Notes under the pieces: model-generated
What the model saw: only the letters and a program-made list of their open reading frames with translations
Told to the model about the DNA's origin: nothing
The model's database searches: none
Shown: one piece after another, positions 7,801 to 13,851 of the stretch
Layout: every line of letters begins with the position of its first letter
How positions within the stretch are numbered: position 1 is the first letter of the stretch
Translations under genes and position numbers: made by a program
NCBI GenBank assembly: GCA_031264895.1
Contig: JAISDI010000008.1
Coordinates: forward strand, 1-15,318
DNA: 15,318 nt
Origin: Endomicrobium sp.
Lineage (GTDB): Bacteria > Elusimicrobiota > Endomicrobiia > Endomicrobiales > Endomicrobiaceae
Direction: 5' to 3'

Positions 7801-10725
7801 CTGCTTGGTTATTTCGTAGTTTATTTTTATATTGTCTCCGCCAAAAGACTCTAAAGCTTTTATTAAATCTTTTGAAAAGGCGTCTCCTTCAAAAAACGGT
7901 TCGTCTTCGGGAAAATCAAACAAGATATCGAAGCTGGAAAAATTATTATTCATTTTTACATATATCTTTGTGCGCGTGTCGTCATATTTATCAATAACTT
8001 CGTATACAGATCCTATTATGCTTATATGTTTGCCCACATTTTTTGTGGCAAGAACGCCGTTCGTTTTTATATGCGAAAGCGCTCTTACAGCCAGATTGAG
8101 CAGCGACTCTTCCCGGGAAGTCATCTCCGGCGCGGAAAGGGTTTGATGTATAAATCTTTTTATTATTGCCAAAGCTCCGGTATATTTCCATGTATTTAAG
8201 TAATTAATAAGTTTGATTTTGCTTTCATACGAAGTTTGTTCGTCAAACAGCCAATCCTCTATATTTTTAAGCTTGCCTGAGTTGTATACGTTTTGTCCGG
8301 TGCGCACAAACTTATCTATCTCCGTATTCCTCTTCTGCTCTGGCGTTATTGACGATCCCATCCTAAATTTTTCAGATACCATCGATGCGATATTGTTTAA
8401 AGAGTGAATTATGAAATTAAAAGACAAACCGGACAGCGCGGCTGTCGCATACGAAATCGAAAAAAGCGGCGCGGCCAATACCGGCGTTAAAAGCGCGAAC
8501 GTAAGAATGCTGCCCAAGATCATTAAATAATCATTTGGATCGCTGTGAGTTTCGGCAAAAAGGTATCCGCCTATAATTGACGATGCCAATGACGAAAATA
8601 TCACTGCCGGCAAAGCATAGGGAAAAAACAGCCCCAGCACAAAAGAAAATGCAAACAGTACGGTCACGGTTTTAAGATGAGGTACTTTTTCAATAAGACC
8701 TTTATCCGAAAGTATTTCGTTTACTATCGAACCGAGCACAGGCACGCTGTAAATAAATTCCCAATTGACCCCCAACGCAAGATAAAGGTATTTGCCGGCT
8801 TTTTTAATAAAACCGTCTTTACTGTCGATATTTACGTTAATGGATGAAGCTGTGGTTATTATATTATCTGAAGAGTCCTTTAACTTTTCATTTTTTCCGT
8901 CAACATAGTACGTGAAAGACGAAGGCACGCCGTTTTTTGTCATATTAAACGTAAAATCAAAAACGCCGCCGTTTTGCATGTTTAACGATGAAAGAGAAAT
9001 ATCAAAACTTTCCTGCGGATAAGCTTCCAGATACGCTTTGATAAGTGTTTCGGGCAGCGCCAAATTTATTAACTTCAACATTTCATCAGCGCTGCTTCCG
9101 GGATATTTTTCCAAAACGCCTTTTATTGTCTGCGAAAATATTTTTGATACTATAAACTCAGTATTGATATTGCTTAGTGGGTTTGCCGCAATTGTGTTTT
9201 TTAACGCATATTCCTGCAGTCTGGCAAGCGCTTCATAAATCTCCGTACCCTCTTGGAAAGACTTTCCCAATACAGGCATAAGCGTGATATTGGAAATTTT
9301 GTTAATATCCAGAATTTTGTTCATTCCCTCGGTATGAAACCCGCCGGTCACCACGACCGCTATTTTTTTATACCCGCTTAAATCGATATTTTTAAAATAA
9401 TTTTGCTGTTCGGTTACCGCAAAACTGTTTTTAAGCGGTTTTGTTTCTTTCAGATCTTTCAATATATTGTTGATAAAAATATCGTTTCTGATCACGTTGT
9501 TTTCGTAAAAACTTGCGGCAATTTTTAAGTCTGCCGTTATGCTTTCCGAAAGCTCTATATTGAAAACGGCAAGCGTATCGCCGAATCTCTTTTCGTTCAG
9601 AGAAATATAAGAATATTCGTCCGATGTGACCTCTCCTCTCAAATACCGCTCAAGCATTTCAGCATAGGATAACAGAAACAAAATATCCCTTTCCGCAGCG
9701 CTTAATGCAAGCTGCATGCGTATAAGCGAAATAAGAGACATCTCCTGTCTTAAAACATTGCGTATATCTGTAGTGTTCTTTAAAGATACGTATTTGAAAA
9801 ACAAATTTATATCTTTTTGACGCGCCGTAGTTAAACCGTACTCGTCAACGTATTTGGCGGTAAGAATGTAAAATTCGTCTTTATTTTCTTTTGCAAAAGA
9901 TTCTGTCAGATATGCGTATTTGCCGTAAGGCATAACGGCTTTAAGCTCCTGCAATATGTTTGAAAAGTTCGCGTTGACTTTTGAATAATTTATCGATTTT
10001 TGCAGTTTGGTAAGATTTATAAAATTTTCAATGATATCATAGTTTTTTTGAGGTATGCCGTTTTCTGCGGCCGTTTTGACAAGAAAAGCGTAATAATTGC
10101 GCGACGATCTTTCGTGACCGGGCAGTTTGGCGTCAAAACGCTTATTTTTATCGGAAGCATAAACGTCATAAAGATTTTGCAGCGTTTTACCTAAAGATAT
10201 GAGTTCCTTCGACGATTTTTGTCTGTTGGATATCAGCGCGTTTAGTTTTAAAATATTGTCGTCATAAATCTCTTTATCTTCTATGCCTGCAAGCGTTTTG
10301 GCGCCTTTTGAAATTATCGAAAAATATTCGCCCGCCGAAATGTACCCGTTATTAAAAAAATACTCTATATATTCCGGACTTGTTTTGTATATATTACTCA
10401 AAAACGAAGTATTGACTGCGCCGCTTGCGCCTTCGACATATATTTTATCTACGGCAAGATTTTCAGATATGGAGTTGAGCGTTTTTAATATATTTGACTG
10501 TATCGCGGGATTATTGTGAATGTCTTGTATATTTATGAACAAAATGTCCGATCCGTCATATATGGCGGACTTAATTACGGATGCCGAGTTTGTAAGGATA
10601 GACAAGCTGTCCGTTGCGGTACTTTTTCCGGTCATAAGCGTTGACGAGACCGCATGATCCGGCAGAACTGCGCTTACAATAAGGCATACTGAAATCAGCA
10701 GAGATAAAATCTTTTTTGTATTCAT
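1807..10725 (-). CDS. Giant 2,972-residue exported multi-domain membrane protein
   Basis: One uninterrupted frame starts at the ATG at 10725, preceded by GGAG at 7 nt. Residues 1-28 form a signal peptide. Residues about 55-470 resemble the TraB/Tiki/ChaN/erythromycin-esterase fold: IQDIH (66-70), VEGA (97-100), AGIEDKEIYDDN (146-157) and GGFHTEG (H464). About four membrane helices lie at 683-782. Residues 1140-1350 form an unassigned domain with an ARGAG segment and VVDEIAVGT (D1342, E1343), followed by helical HEAT-like stretches. HELSH (1865-1869) with a downstream Glu such as E1882 is a zinc-metalloprotease signature. A second cluster of five or six helices (about 1950-2147) ends in a VanZ-like FEIAQLLG...DPLDLLAF (E2106, D2124, D2127). 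About 820 unassigned residues follow. If the signal peptide is cleaved and cluster one has four helices, the HExxH part faces outward. Giant proteins of this type are known from Omnitrophota/Elusimicrobiota, but their function is unknown. The open frame is certain; the domain readings come from motifs by eye. Confidence 0.85.
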   Translation of the reverse strand: MNTKKILSLLISVCLIVSAVLPDHAVSSTLMTGKSTATDSLSILTNSASVIKSAIYDGSDILFINIQDIHNNPAIQSNILKTLNSISENLAVDKIYVEGASGAVNTSFLSNIYKTSPEYIEYFFNNGYISAGEYFSIISKGAKTLAGIEDKEIYDDNILKLNALISNRQKSSKELISLGKTLQNLYDVYASDKNKRFDAKLPGHERSSRNYYAFLVKTAAENGIPQKNYDIIENFINLTKLQKSINYSKVNANFSNILQELKAVMPYGKYAYLTESFAKENKDEFYILTAKYVDEYGLTTARQKDINLFFKYVSLKNTTDIRNVLRQEMSLISLIRMQLALSAAERDILFLLSYAEMLERYLRGEVTSDEYSYISLNEKRFGDTLAVFNIELSESITADLKIAASFYENNVIRNDIFINNILKDLKETKPLKNSFAVTEQQNYFKNIDLSGYKKIAVVVTGGFHTEGMNKILDINKISNITLMPVLGKSFQEGTEIYEALARLQEYALKNTIAANPLSNINTEFIVSKIFSQTIKGVLEKYPGSSADEMLKLINLALPETLIKAYLEAYPQESFDISLSSLNMQNGGVFDFTFNMTKNGVPSSFTYYVDGKNEKLKDSSDNIITTASSINVNIDSKDGFIKKAGKYLYLALGVNWEFIYSVPVLGSIVNEILSDKGLIEKVPHLKTVTVLFAFSFVLGLFFPYALPAVIFSSLASSIIGGYLFAETHSDPNDYLMILGSILTFALLTPVLAAPLFSISYATAALSGLSFNFIIHSLNNIASMVSEKFRMGSSITPEQKRNTEIDKFVRTGQNVYNSGKLKNIEDWLFDEQTSYESKIKLINYLNTWKYTGALAIIKRFIHQTLSAPEMTSREESLLNLAVRALSHIKTNGVLATKNVGKHISIIGSVYEVIDKYDDTRTKIYVKMNNNFSSFDILFDFPEDEPFFEGDAFSKDLIKALESFGGDNIKINYEITKQPEFNDDFTQGKMSIKFTPDIATLTSFWKSLAPHDFKVIGDADKKNMSLRAFTADEIYYKFLERSKNFYHEQKPILYDDDHFNNSFQKFLFGNGEFQGALAIVKNPEKFKDIRAFPAETLENSYVQNITKITYNEMIELFEDGKSNSVHMLRASNRYEDLVKLAQGNPYFAHYMPDDGVQHYVFLARGAGAAFTSAYMKGLLRGYSDSDSIFFISRDTFGRSNWEMVSKNIRSYVYNEKKKRGVVNFKALTFQILKDLKKQYFEEFEVDFDSKKFKIVHSHANNYYLLGANGEKLLKFTSDRKSISKREKFENAPEIGDDILLKAMTSNRYNDFRDKLDEVYENFLKTGIMNKLYWDGINPAKICVVDEIAVGTFDFVFKFVVEELSRQDPYEIDDLREKVNEKLGEDYWYLFDKDTFEFTEQEGELAEKLYKTINEIRAENSKKPVDSDIFIGRINRRLSDDQIIDGYPTLLIKKIMEDFDMTEEEANKLILNVSITADFAPHIVKINNLRPSQWQIEFEADWVLLEAYLKALLSYNGVIDYYNREYKRLAVETLKEMIDSDKTSLNTKLNALVSLQEFQYDSVIEYLESLISNNETDSVIKEKVASILDKTFDSYMQEMINIKMPVGDRSFIKNFSLLMENERFLKKLSLESSSNYIKSEIFKIFEAIDLRREKMRLIGIDTNSFATLKQHHVMALREMDFYLVPLRSDSEDEKRMDDFNTFKIKPSNWHFIRSMPENLSSEKIFDTIVETTNKEINGTNFVHAESMPVNPESDFYSKQPVYRGQELFATGNIDTSGYVKYEDISGLDTVFYVDPELKVDRQMLADAVTEALNRHDLRETVPKRIVISKLDRSEHLFEDHLPNGFIGINASVNKETAEHRIILQSGLFHELSHELTGRSGEEFETEQAKYDADYLQTLAKQKPKGLLNAINDPEEFIKNGYSRTMTNIIKVFDSVLDPESDNITNKLVRKNTEAAFAKPFFIISSAVFLFALLLMPAASPFNFGAGIPGLLFLLSSISAGLFSMIFTGEYFFQNRSSKLSSKPLLANPFILFAGIWMALSHVLTLPNFGYITDFLGPIALSAFFYDTVTGAKTLFAGYGGILKGIQKASVNMINAMIAAVAAGLFGIGFEIAQLLGWDVTGDSSGTYDPLDLLAFSAGSAVVLAVIGLYHKNGRFNNFAPVINFIEKTVVGKNELGKSISEYFLNIDASEDDDDVEKKGIETGDVPNETAILIKNIIYREKRNRKDIGRDIYDVYMETLEKIYENAASYKKGDIDKKTFVNNSLELRKNLRNHILSAGKKQGKKQSILSAPIGVLKAMLMPQADTKTAYPWLKGKNYFIYDNDLTDNNLQKAFELYESGLNPYLILPKPFKTDLLSQGFVKMTLNGVGVYAKTYKEADTGRMATAIVIDNNFAGTQEAQKIIEAVQNDPVARSSLIDPESKTALYAEKYKKPGIAFIELSNVNDHDNVFSSHIKILSGQNNAGEYAGMFDYFNKENVSVSPEKLESLYLNALRNENYNGKMPKTLETIDCLAFNADSLKDHINEHSRNGMKSFVLVNPSKEHILALSGIIDNINIICDYSVTESEDMQNLKNRLLSDIDLGISGYRINFKTGDITQKQALDFMNDLKSETEKIDPDIISAIGISAQQLDTFETYAQNGHIVSIKASPNDDLSDPRLLNLWVEISLDGLDMYENQRGIETKLKDLSNLQSKMLSLDTALFVGEKVNGNLTFVSVAVAQRVRFFTGSRSESELMSQEDIFKKSHDQSMQMPAISIKDLSSFAVLLKNYYLLQGKGTDAKAADKLFKELENFTKRLKISADNEAALIFLETNIEKYKSSSDHAEKTAYISEIMGFLYAMAQDSIVTNDALTNYRNIYTSLKLEAWAILGGSANDSRSIERLTRIAETNPQDNEAVKNINKLLETGINPAEIEDEIIKAINSMFNSSVNKQNGEINRARAIASSLYLFQLLIDYKLKTDIDEVKNDIYDSKKIFAILNAA

Positions 10726-10743
10726 AAAATTGCTCCGAAAAAG

Positions 10744-10766
10744 AAAAAACGCCTTTTTAAAAGGCG
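10744..10766 (-). terminator. Terminator-like hairpin between the small exported protein gene and the giant gene
   Basis: On the - strand CGCC...GGCG closes an A/T loop (plus-strand arms 10750-10757 and 10759-10766) and is followed by TTTTTTC and more T residues. The hairpin covers the stop codon of the 192-residue protein gene. It lies upstream of the ribosome binding site of the giant gene and has the form of an intrinsic terminator. No other promoter for the giant gene is evident in the 31-bp gap, so it probably acts as a partial terminator that lowers giant-gene expression relative to the first gene. Confidence 0.6.
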
Positions 10767-11335
10767 CTTTTCAAAATATAATAAAATCCATTTTTTCCAT
10801 TTTGCAAAGATACTGCATGACTTTTCATTACCGTCATTAACATCAGCACAATAAGAAACAAAAATATCTCCGTCATCGTATTTTTTTGGTTTTGCGTTCG
10901 GGAAAGCGTTAAAGCATATAATAAAGTTTTGTGCCGTTCGGTCATTTCAAAATGCTTTACAGGAAAAACATTTGCAGACACCGTCCCCGCCCCGCCGTTT
11001 ATAAGCCAGGCGTTTTTATCCGCCGCCCCTTGAGCGTCCTTTTTTTTATTTTCCGTATCTCCGCCGGAAGCGGTTATCTTGAAAACCGATAACCCGTTAG
11101 CCAGAAAAGAACTGATAATGTCTGTAGGAAGATCAATAAGGTTTTGGAGTTTTTTGAATTTTTTTATCTGAGTTTGGTCTGCCGGTAAGTTTGCGGACAC
11201 ATTAGAAACGTTAGCTGCGTCAAATAATATGACCGCAGAAATTGCTTTTTCAAAACACAACAAAAATAAACAAAATACGGCAAGGATCGAAAAAACTTTT
11301 TTTATCCGCAAAGAGAATATATTTTGTAAATTCAT
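10757..11335 (-). CDS. Small exported or membrane-anchored protein of unknown family, upstream of the giant gene
   Basis: This 192-residue protein is not recognised. The N-terminus has basic residues followed by a hydrophobic stretch, KKVFSILAVFCLFLLCFEKAISA (about 12-34), which reads as a signal peptide ending in an A-x-A site or as a membrane anchor. The middle (about 40-145) is polar with low-complexity parts, including a Lys/Asp-rich segment near 95-107. A second hydrophobic helix, EIFLFLIVLMLMTVMK, lies near 155-170 and leaves a short C-terminal tail. It could be an exported protein anchored by its C-terminal helix. It is 31 bp upstream of the giant gene on the same strand and shares its promoter, which suggests a partner, chaperone or anchor for the giant protein (inference only). 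No Shine-Dalgarno precedes the ATG, which coincides with the expected transcription start, so translation is probably leaderless. Confidence 0.7.
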   Translation of the reverse strand: MNLQNIFSLRIKKVFSILAVFCLFLLCFEKAISAVILFDAANVSNVSANLPADQTQIKKFKKLQNLIDLPTDIISSFLANGLSVFKITASGGDTENKKKDAQGAADKNAWLINGGAGTVSANVFPVKHFEMTERHKTLLYALTLSRTQNQKNTMTEIFLFLIVLMLMTVMKSHAVSLQNGKNGFYYILKSAF

Positions 11336-11341
11336 GTATAA

Positions 11342-11370
11342 TTTATAACATAAAAACAGTAAATTTACAA
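11342..11370 (-). promoter_or_regulatory. Promoter of the small protein-giant protein unit, predicting a leaderless mRNA
   Basis: On the - strand TTGTAA (plus positions 11370-11365), a 17-bp spacer and TATAAA (11347-11342) form a good sigma-70 promoter. Only 6 nt separate the -10 box from the ATG at 11335, so the usual start point falls on the A of the start codon. On the + strand TATAAT (11337-11342) overlaps this -10 box by one base and could serve metF in the other direction, but it lacks a good -35. Confidence 0.7.
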
Positions 11371-11527
11371 TTTGATTTCTCTAAAAACCACAACAAACGC
11401 ATGAACCCCTGTGTATCAGAGATCAAAGAAACGCAGCCGTTACAATTTGCCGTGCGCAAGCACCTGGCGATTATGCGGAAAAATTTGTAATATATAGGGC
11501 AAATATTTACAAAAAGAGGAAAAAAGT
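11371..11527 (+). promoter_or_regulatory. Long leader of metF with a GNRA-capped hairpin
   Basis: This non-coding stretch holds a hairpin at 11447-11470: TTGCC and GTGC, a GCAA tetraloop, then GCAC, a two-base bulge and GGCGA. It also contains a 29-codon open frame (11401-11490) with no ribosome binding site. No known riboswitch consensus (SAM, cobalamin, tetrahydrofolate) could be matched by eye. AGAGGA at 11515-11520 is the ribosome binding site for metF, 7 nt before the TTG start. Whether the hairpin is regulatory or the remnant of another gene is undecided. Confidence 0.35.
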
Positions 11528-12385
11528 TTGAAGTTTAAAGAAAAATTAAAGTCGGACAAATTTTTAATAACCGCTGAACTTTATCCGCCTAAAGGTACGG
11601 ACATTTCCGCTTTTTTAAAAAGAGCTTTATGTCTTGGAGCAGTTGACGCAGTAAACGTTACGGACAACCAGCGCGCTTCAATGCGCGCGTGTTCGCTTGC
11701 AATGTGCAGGCTTTTGATTGACGCCGGAATAGAACCGATCATGCAGCTTGCGTGCAGAGACAAAAACAGAATAGCGTTACAGTCCGATTTGCTTGGCGCA
11801 AATATTTTAGGCATAGAAAACGCGCTTATCATCAGCGGAGATCATCCCGATGCCGGAGAATATGCCGGAACAAAAACCGTTTACGATTTGGATACCGTAC
11901 AGCTTATAAAAACTGCGCGCCTTCTTGAAACGGGAACGGATCTTGCCGGCAAAAAGCTTTCCGGCAGCCCTTCTTTTTGTTTGGGAGCGGTCGTAAACCC
12001 GTCGGCGCAGCCAAACGAACTTCAACTGCTGATGTTTGAAAAAAAAGTTAAATCCGGCGCGGAATTTTTTCAGACGCAGACCATATTTGACGTCGATCAG
12101 TACAAAGAATTTTATGATAAAATAAAACGTTTCAAAGTAAAAACCCTGCCGGGCATCATGCTTATAAAATCTCCTAAATTTATGAACTTTCTTCAACAGC
12201 TTCCCGGCGTAAACATACCGCAAATCGTTCAAGACAGAATAAATAAAGCTTCAGATCCGCTTGCCGAAGGAATGCAAATTTGCGCGCAAACAATTAAAGA
12301 ACTGCGCTCTTTTGCAGACGGCGCGCATATTATGGCAATAGGTATGGAAGAATATATACCGGAAATAATAAAAAATTCATTATAA
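11528..12385 (+). CDS. metF: Methylenetetrahydrofolate reductase (acetogen-type MetF)
   Basis: This 285-residue TIM-barrel flavoprotein of the MTHFR family reduces 5,10-methylene-THF to 5-methyl-THF, feeding methionine synthesis or the methyl branch of the Wood-Ljungdahl pathway. Family marks are ITAELYPPKG with Glu17 (equivalent to the catalytic Glu of E. coli MetF), AVNVTDNQRAS (41-51), QLACRDKNR (73-81), SGDHP (103-107), GAVVNPSAQPNE (153-164), FFQTQTIFD (180-188) and the PG(I/V) turns near the C-terminus. The DNQRAS form is typical of acetogen and anaerobe enzymes. Length is normal, and there is no C-terminal regulatory domain. The start is TTG at 11528, fixed by AGAGGA 7 nt upstream; an in-frame ATG would remove the conserved N-terminal strand. 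A partner MetV gene is not next to it. It is followed after 25 bp by the TPR protein gene and may share its transcript. Confidence 0.93.
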   Translation: MKFKEKLKSDKFLITAELYPPKGTDISAFLKRALCLGAVDAVNVTDNQRASMRACSLAMCRLLIDAGIEPIMQLACRDKNRIALQSDLLGANILGIENALIISGDHPDAGEYAGTKTVYDLDTVQLIKTARLLETGTDLAGKKLSGSPSFCLGAVVNPSAQPNELQLLMFEKKVKSGAEFFQTQTIFDVDQYKEFYDKIKRFKVKTLPGIMLIKSPKFMNFLQQLPGVNIPQIVQDRINKASDPLAEGMQICAQTIKELRSFADGAHIMAIGMEEYIPEIIKNSL

Positions 12386-12410
12386 GTTTTCTTAAAAAAA
12401 GGATACGAAA

Positions 12411-13328
12411 ATGAAAACGTCTACGGCAGTTTGCCTGTTGGTTTTGTTTTCCGTTCAAGCTTTCGGACAATCTTATTCGCACCGGTTTGACGAACTTTTT
12501 GGCAAAAATGATATTGCCGCTCAGGAAAAACTTCTCGAAGAGTGGGAAAAAGACGTAAACAAAACAGACGATCCTGAATTTTATACGTCCTATTTTAATT
12601 ACTGCGTTAAAAATTCAAAGAAAGAATCAATATGGACAAGCGATAATCCGGCGGGAAAGAGTTCATTGAAAGTCACGGAAAAAACGGAAACCGGAGAAGA
12701 CGTTATGGTTTATATGAACTTTGAAACCGTCTATGACAAAAATATGTTAAACAAAGGCTTTGAAACGATAGCGGAAGGGATAAAAAAATATCCGGCGCGT
12801 CTTGACATGCGTTTCGGGGAAATTTATATGTACGGCGAGACCGCAGATTATGAGAAGTTTACTTCAAAAATAATAGAGACTGTGGAATATTCGGACACAA
12901 TCAAAAACAAATGGCTTTGGACGAACAATCTTCCCGTTGAAAATCCGGAAAAATTTATGCTTGACGCGGTTCAGGATTATCAAGTTACGCTCTACAGCAG
13001 CGGAAATGATAATTTGCTTGACAATATGGAACTCATAGCAGAAAGCGTTTTGAAATTCTATCCGGAACACGTCGAAAGCCTGTCAAACCTTTCCCTCGTA
13101 TATTCCATAAAAAAGCAGTACGATAAAGCTTTTGCAGTACTGTCAAAAGCCGAAGAGATCGCTCCGAGGGACTGCATAATTTTAAACAATATCGCGCAAC
13201 TTTATAAACTTACCGGAGACACTGAAAATTCACTTAAATACTATAAACTCATAACAAAATACGGCGATCCAAAACAAAAAGAACTGGCAGAAACACAAAT
13301 CAACGGCACAAACGCCCGGCAAAGATAG
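12411..13328 (+). CDS. Exported tetratricopeptide-repeat protein
   Basis: This 305-residue protein has a signal peptide (MKTSTAVCLLVLFSVQAFG, cleavage likely after Gly19). The mature part (about 20-200) opens with FDELFGKNDIAAQEKLLEEWEK and FYTSYFNYCVKNSKKE, a pattern seen in TPR proteins of uncertain role in Bacteroidetes and related anaerobes. The C-terminal part (about 218-292) contains at least two TPR units, ESLSNLSLVYSIKKQYDKAF and CIILNNIAQLYKLTGDTENS, which form helical hairpins for protein-protein contact. It is expected in the periplasm. AAAGGA sits 7 nt before the ATG, and the gene begins 25 bp after metF, so co-transcription is possible although the two have no evident functional link. 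Binding partner and role are unknown. Confidence 0.8.
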   Translation: MKTSTAVCLLVLFSVQAFGQSYSHRFDELFGKNDIAAQEKLLEEWEKDVNKTDDPEFYTSYFNYCVKNSKKESIWTSDNPAGKSSLKVTEKTETGEDVMVYMNFETVYDKNMLNKGFETIAEGIKKYPARLDMRFGEIYMYGETADYEKFTSKIIETVEYSDTIKNKWLWTNNLPVENPEKFMLDAVQDYQVTLYSSGNDNLLDNMELIAESVLKFYPEHVESLSNLSLVYSIKKQYDKAFAVLSKAEEIAPRDCIILNNIAQLYKLTGDTENSLKYYKLITKYGDPKQKELAETQINGTNARQR

Positions 13329-13398
13329 TCCTTGCGGACGGCAAATTAGAACGCCCCGATAGGCGCTTGTGCATTGCAAAGATAATTGTACTCGTTCG

Positions 13399-13441
13399 CG
13401 TCATTCCCGAAGGCTGTTATCGGGAATCCATTTTGTCTTTT
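13399..13441 (+). repeat. Palindromic repeat, copy 1 (GTCATTCCCGAA type)
   Basis: ATTCCCGA (13403-13410) pairs with TCGGGAAT (13420-13427) around a 9-nt loop, followed by CC and TTTTGTCTTTT. The 43-bp unit recurs at 13688-13730 with 41 identities; the two differences are both in the loop. The T-rich tail means this copy could also terminate transcription of the TPR protein gene. Confidence 0.85.
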
Positions 13442-13490
13442 CGCTTTTTGCCGCCATAACAACATCTAAGCTATTAGTCTATTTAACATG

Positions 13491-13520
13491 GATCCCCGAC
13501 AAAGACGCTCGGGGATGACG
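13491..13520 (-). repeat. Palindromic repeat, inverted (GTCATCCCCGA type)
   Basis: ATCCCCGA (13492-13499) pairs with TCGGGGAT (13509-13516) around a 9-nt loop and is followed by GACG. It is therefore the same design as the copy at 13399, but in the opposite direction. Confidence 0.8.
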
Positions 13521-13537
13521 ACACAACGTCCCTGTCT

Positions 13538-13563
13538 GTCACCCTGAACTCGTTTCAGGGTCT
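13538..13563 (+). repeat. Palindromic repeat (GTCACCCTGAA type)
   Basis: ACCCTGAA (13541-13548) pairs with TTCAGGGT (13554-13561) around a 5-nt loop. It is flanked by GTC and CT, the layout of a repeat class widespread in several bacterial phyla. Confidence 0.8.
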
Positions 13564-13605
13564 GGACTTTGCAGGCGGCATAATATAACGACAACTGCAA
13601 CAGCA

Positions 13606-13630
13606 GATTCCGAAACAAGTTCGGAATGAC
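13606..13630 (-). repeat. Palindromic repeat, inverted (GTCATTCCGAA type)
   Basis: ATTCCGAA (13607-13614) pairs with TTCGGAAT (13620-13627) around a 5-nt loop and is followed by GAC. It has the 5-nt-loop design of the element at 13538, but the opposite orientation. Confidence 0.8.
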
Positions 13631-13687
13631 TGCATGGGTGCCAGAAAACTCAGTGGGTTGATGACGACAAAAATGATTTCCATCGTC

Positions 13688-13730
13688 CGTCATTCCCGAA
13701 AGTTGTTATCGGGAATCCATTTTGTCTTTT
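13688..13730 (+). repeat. Palindromic repeat, copy 2 (GTCATTCCCGAA type)
   Basis: ATTCCCGA (13692-13699) pairs with TCGGGAAT (13709-13716). The 43-bp unit matches 13399-13441 at 41 positions, including the T-rich tail outside the palindrome. The mobile or amplified unit is therefore longer than the hairpin alone. Confidence 0.85.
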
Positions 13731-13805
13731 TGCCGTTTCTCGTTACACTGCAAACAAAATTTGTCAGAGGCCAGCCGTTGCGGACAACGAGTTATGCCAC
13801 GCTGC

Positions 13806-13833
13806 TTGCTATTAATTAAAAGTTTATTATAAG
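13806..13833 (+). promoter_or_regulatory. Promoter of hicBA
   Basis: TTGCTA (13806-13811) and TATAAG (13828-13833) are spaced by 16 bp. The expected start, about 13840, leaves a minimal leader beginning at the AAGGAGG ribosome binding site (13841-13847). HicB-type antitoxins often repress their own promoter, but no clear operator palindrome is seen over this one. Confidence 0.6.
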
Positions 13834-13851
13834 ATATGTGAAGGAGGAAAT

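Larger units (their letters stand above)
13329..13851. other. Non-coding block carrying five palindromic elements
   Basis: No gene is supported in these 523 bp. They hold five hairpin-forming elements in alternating orientation (13399, 13491, 13538, 13606 and 13688), followed by the hicBA promoter. Short open frames on both strands here are read-throughs of the palindromes. The block separates the metF/TPR genes from the toxin-antitoxin pair. It looks like a landing site for small non-autonomous repeats. Confidence 0.75.

Noticed and set aside
11242..11490. 82-codon + strand open frame between the giant-protein unit and metF
   Set aside because: It begins inside the - strand 192-residue gene and has no ribosome binding site. 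Only the 11401-11490 part lies in free DNA, and it shows no recognisable protein.
13466..13693. Open frame of 75 codons on the - strand (and one of 61 codons on the + strand at 13634-13819)
   Set aside because: Both are translations through the palindromic repeats (phrases like VIPNLFRNLL and LKRVQGD are typical of such read-throughs) and have no ribosome binding site.
13399..13730. CRISPR array
   Set aside because: The repeats differ in loop, stem sequence and orientation, the spacing is uneven, and no cas gene is present.
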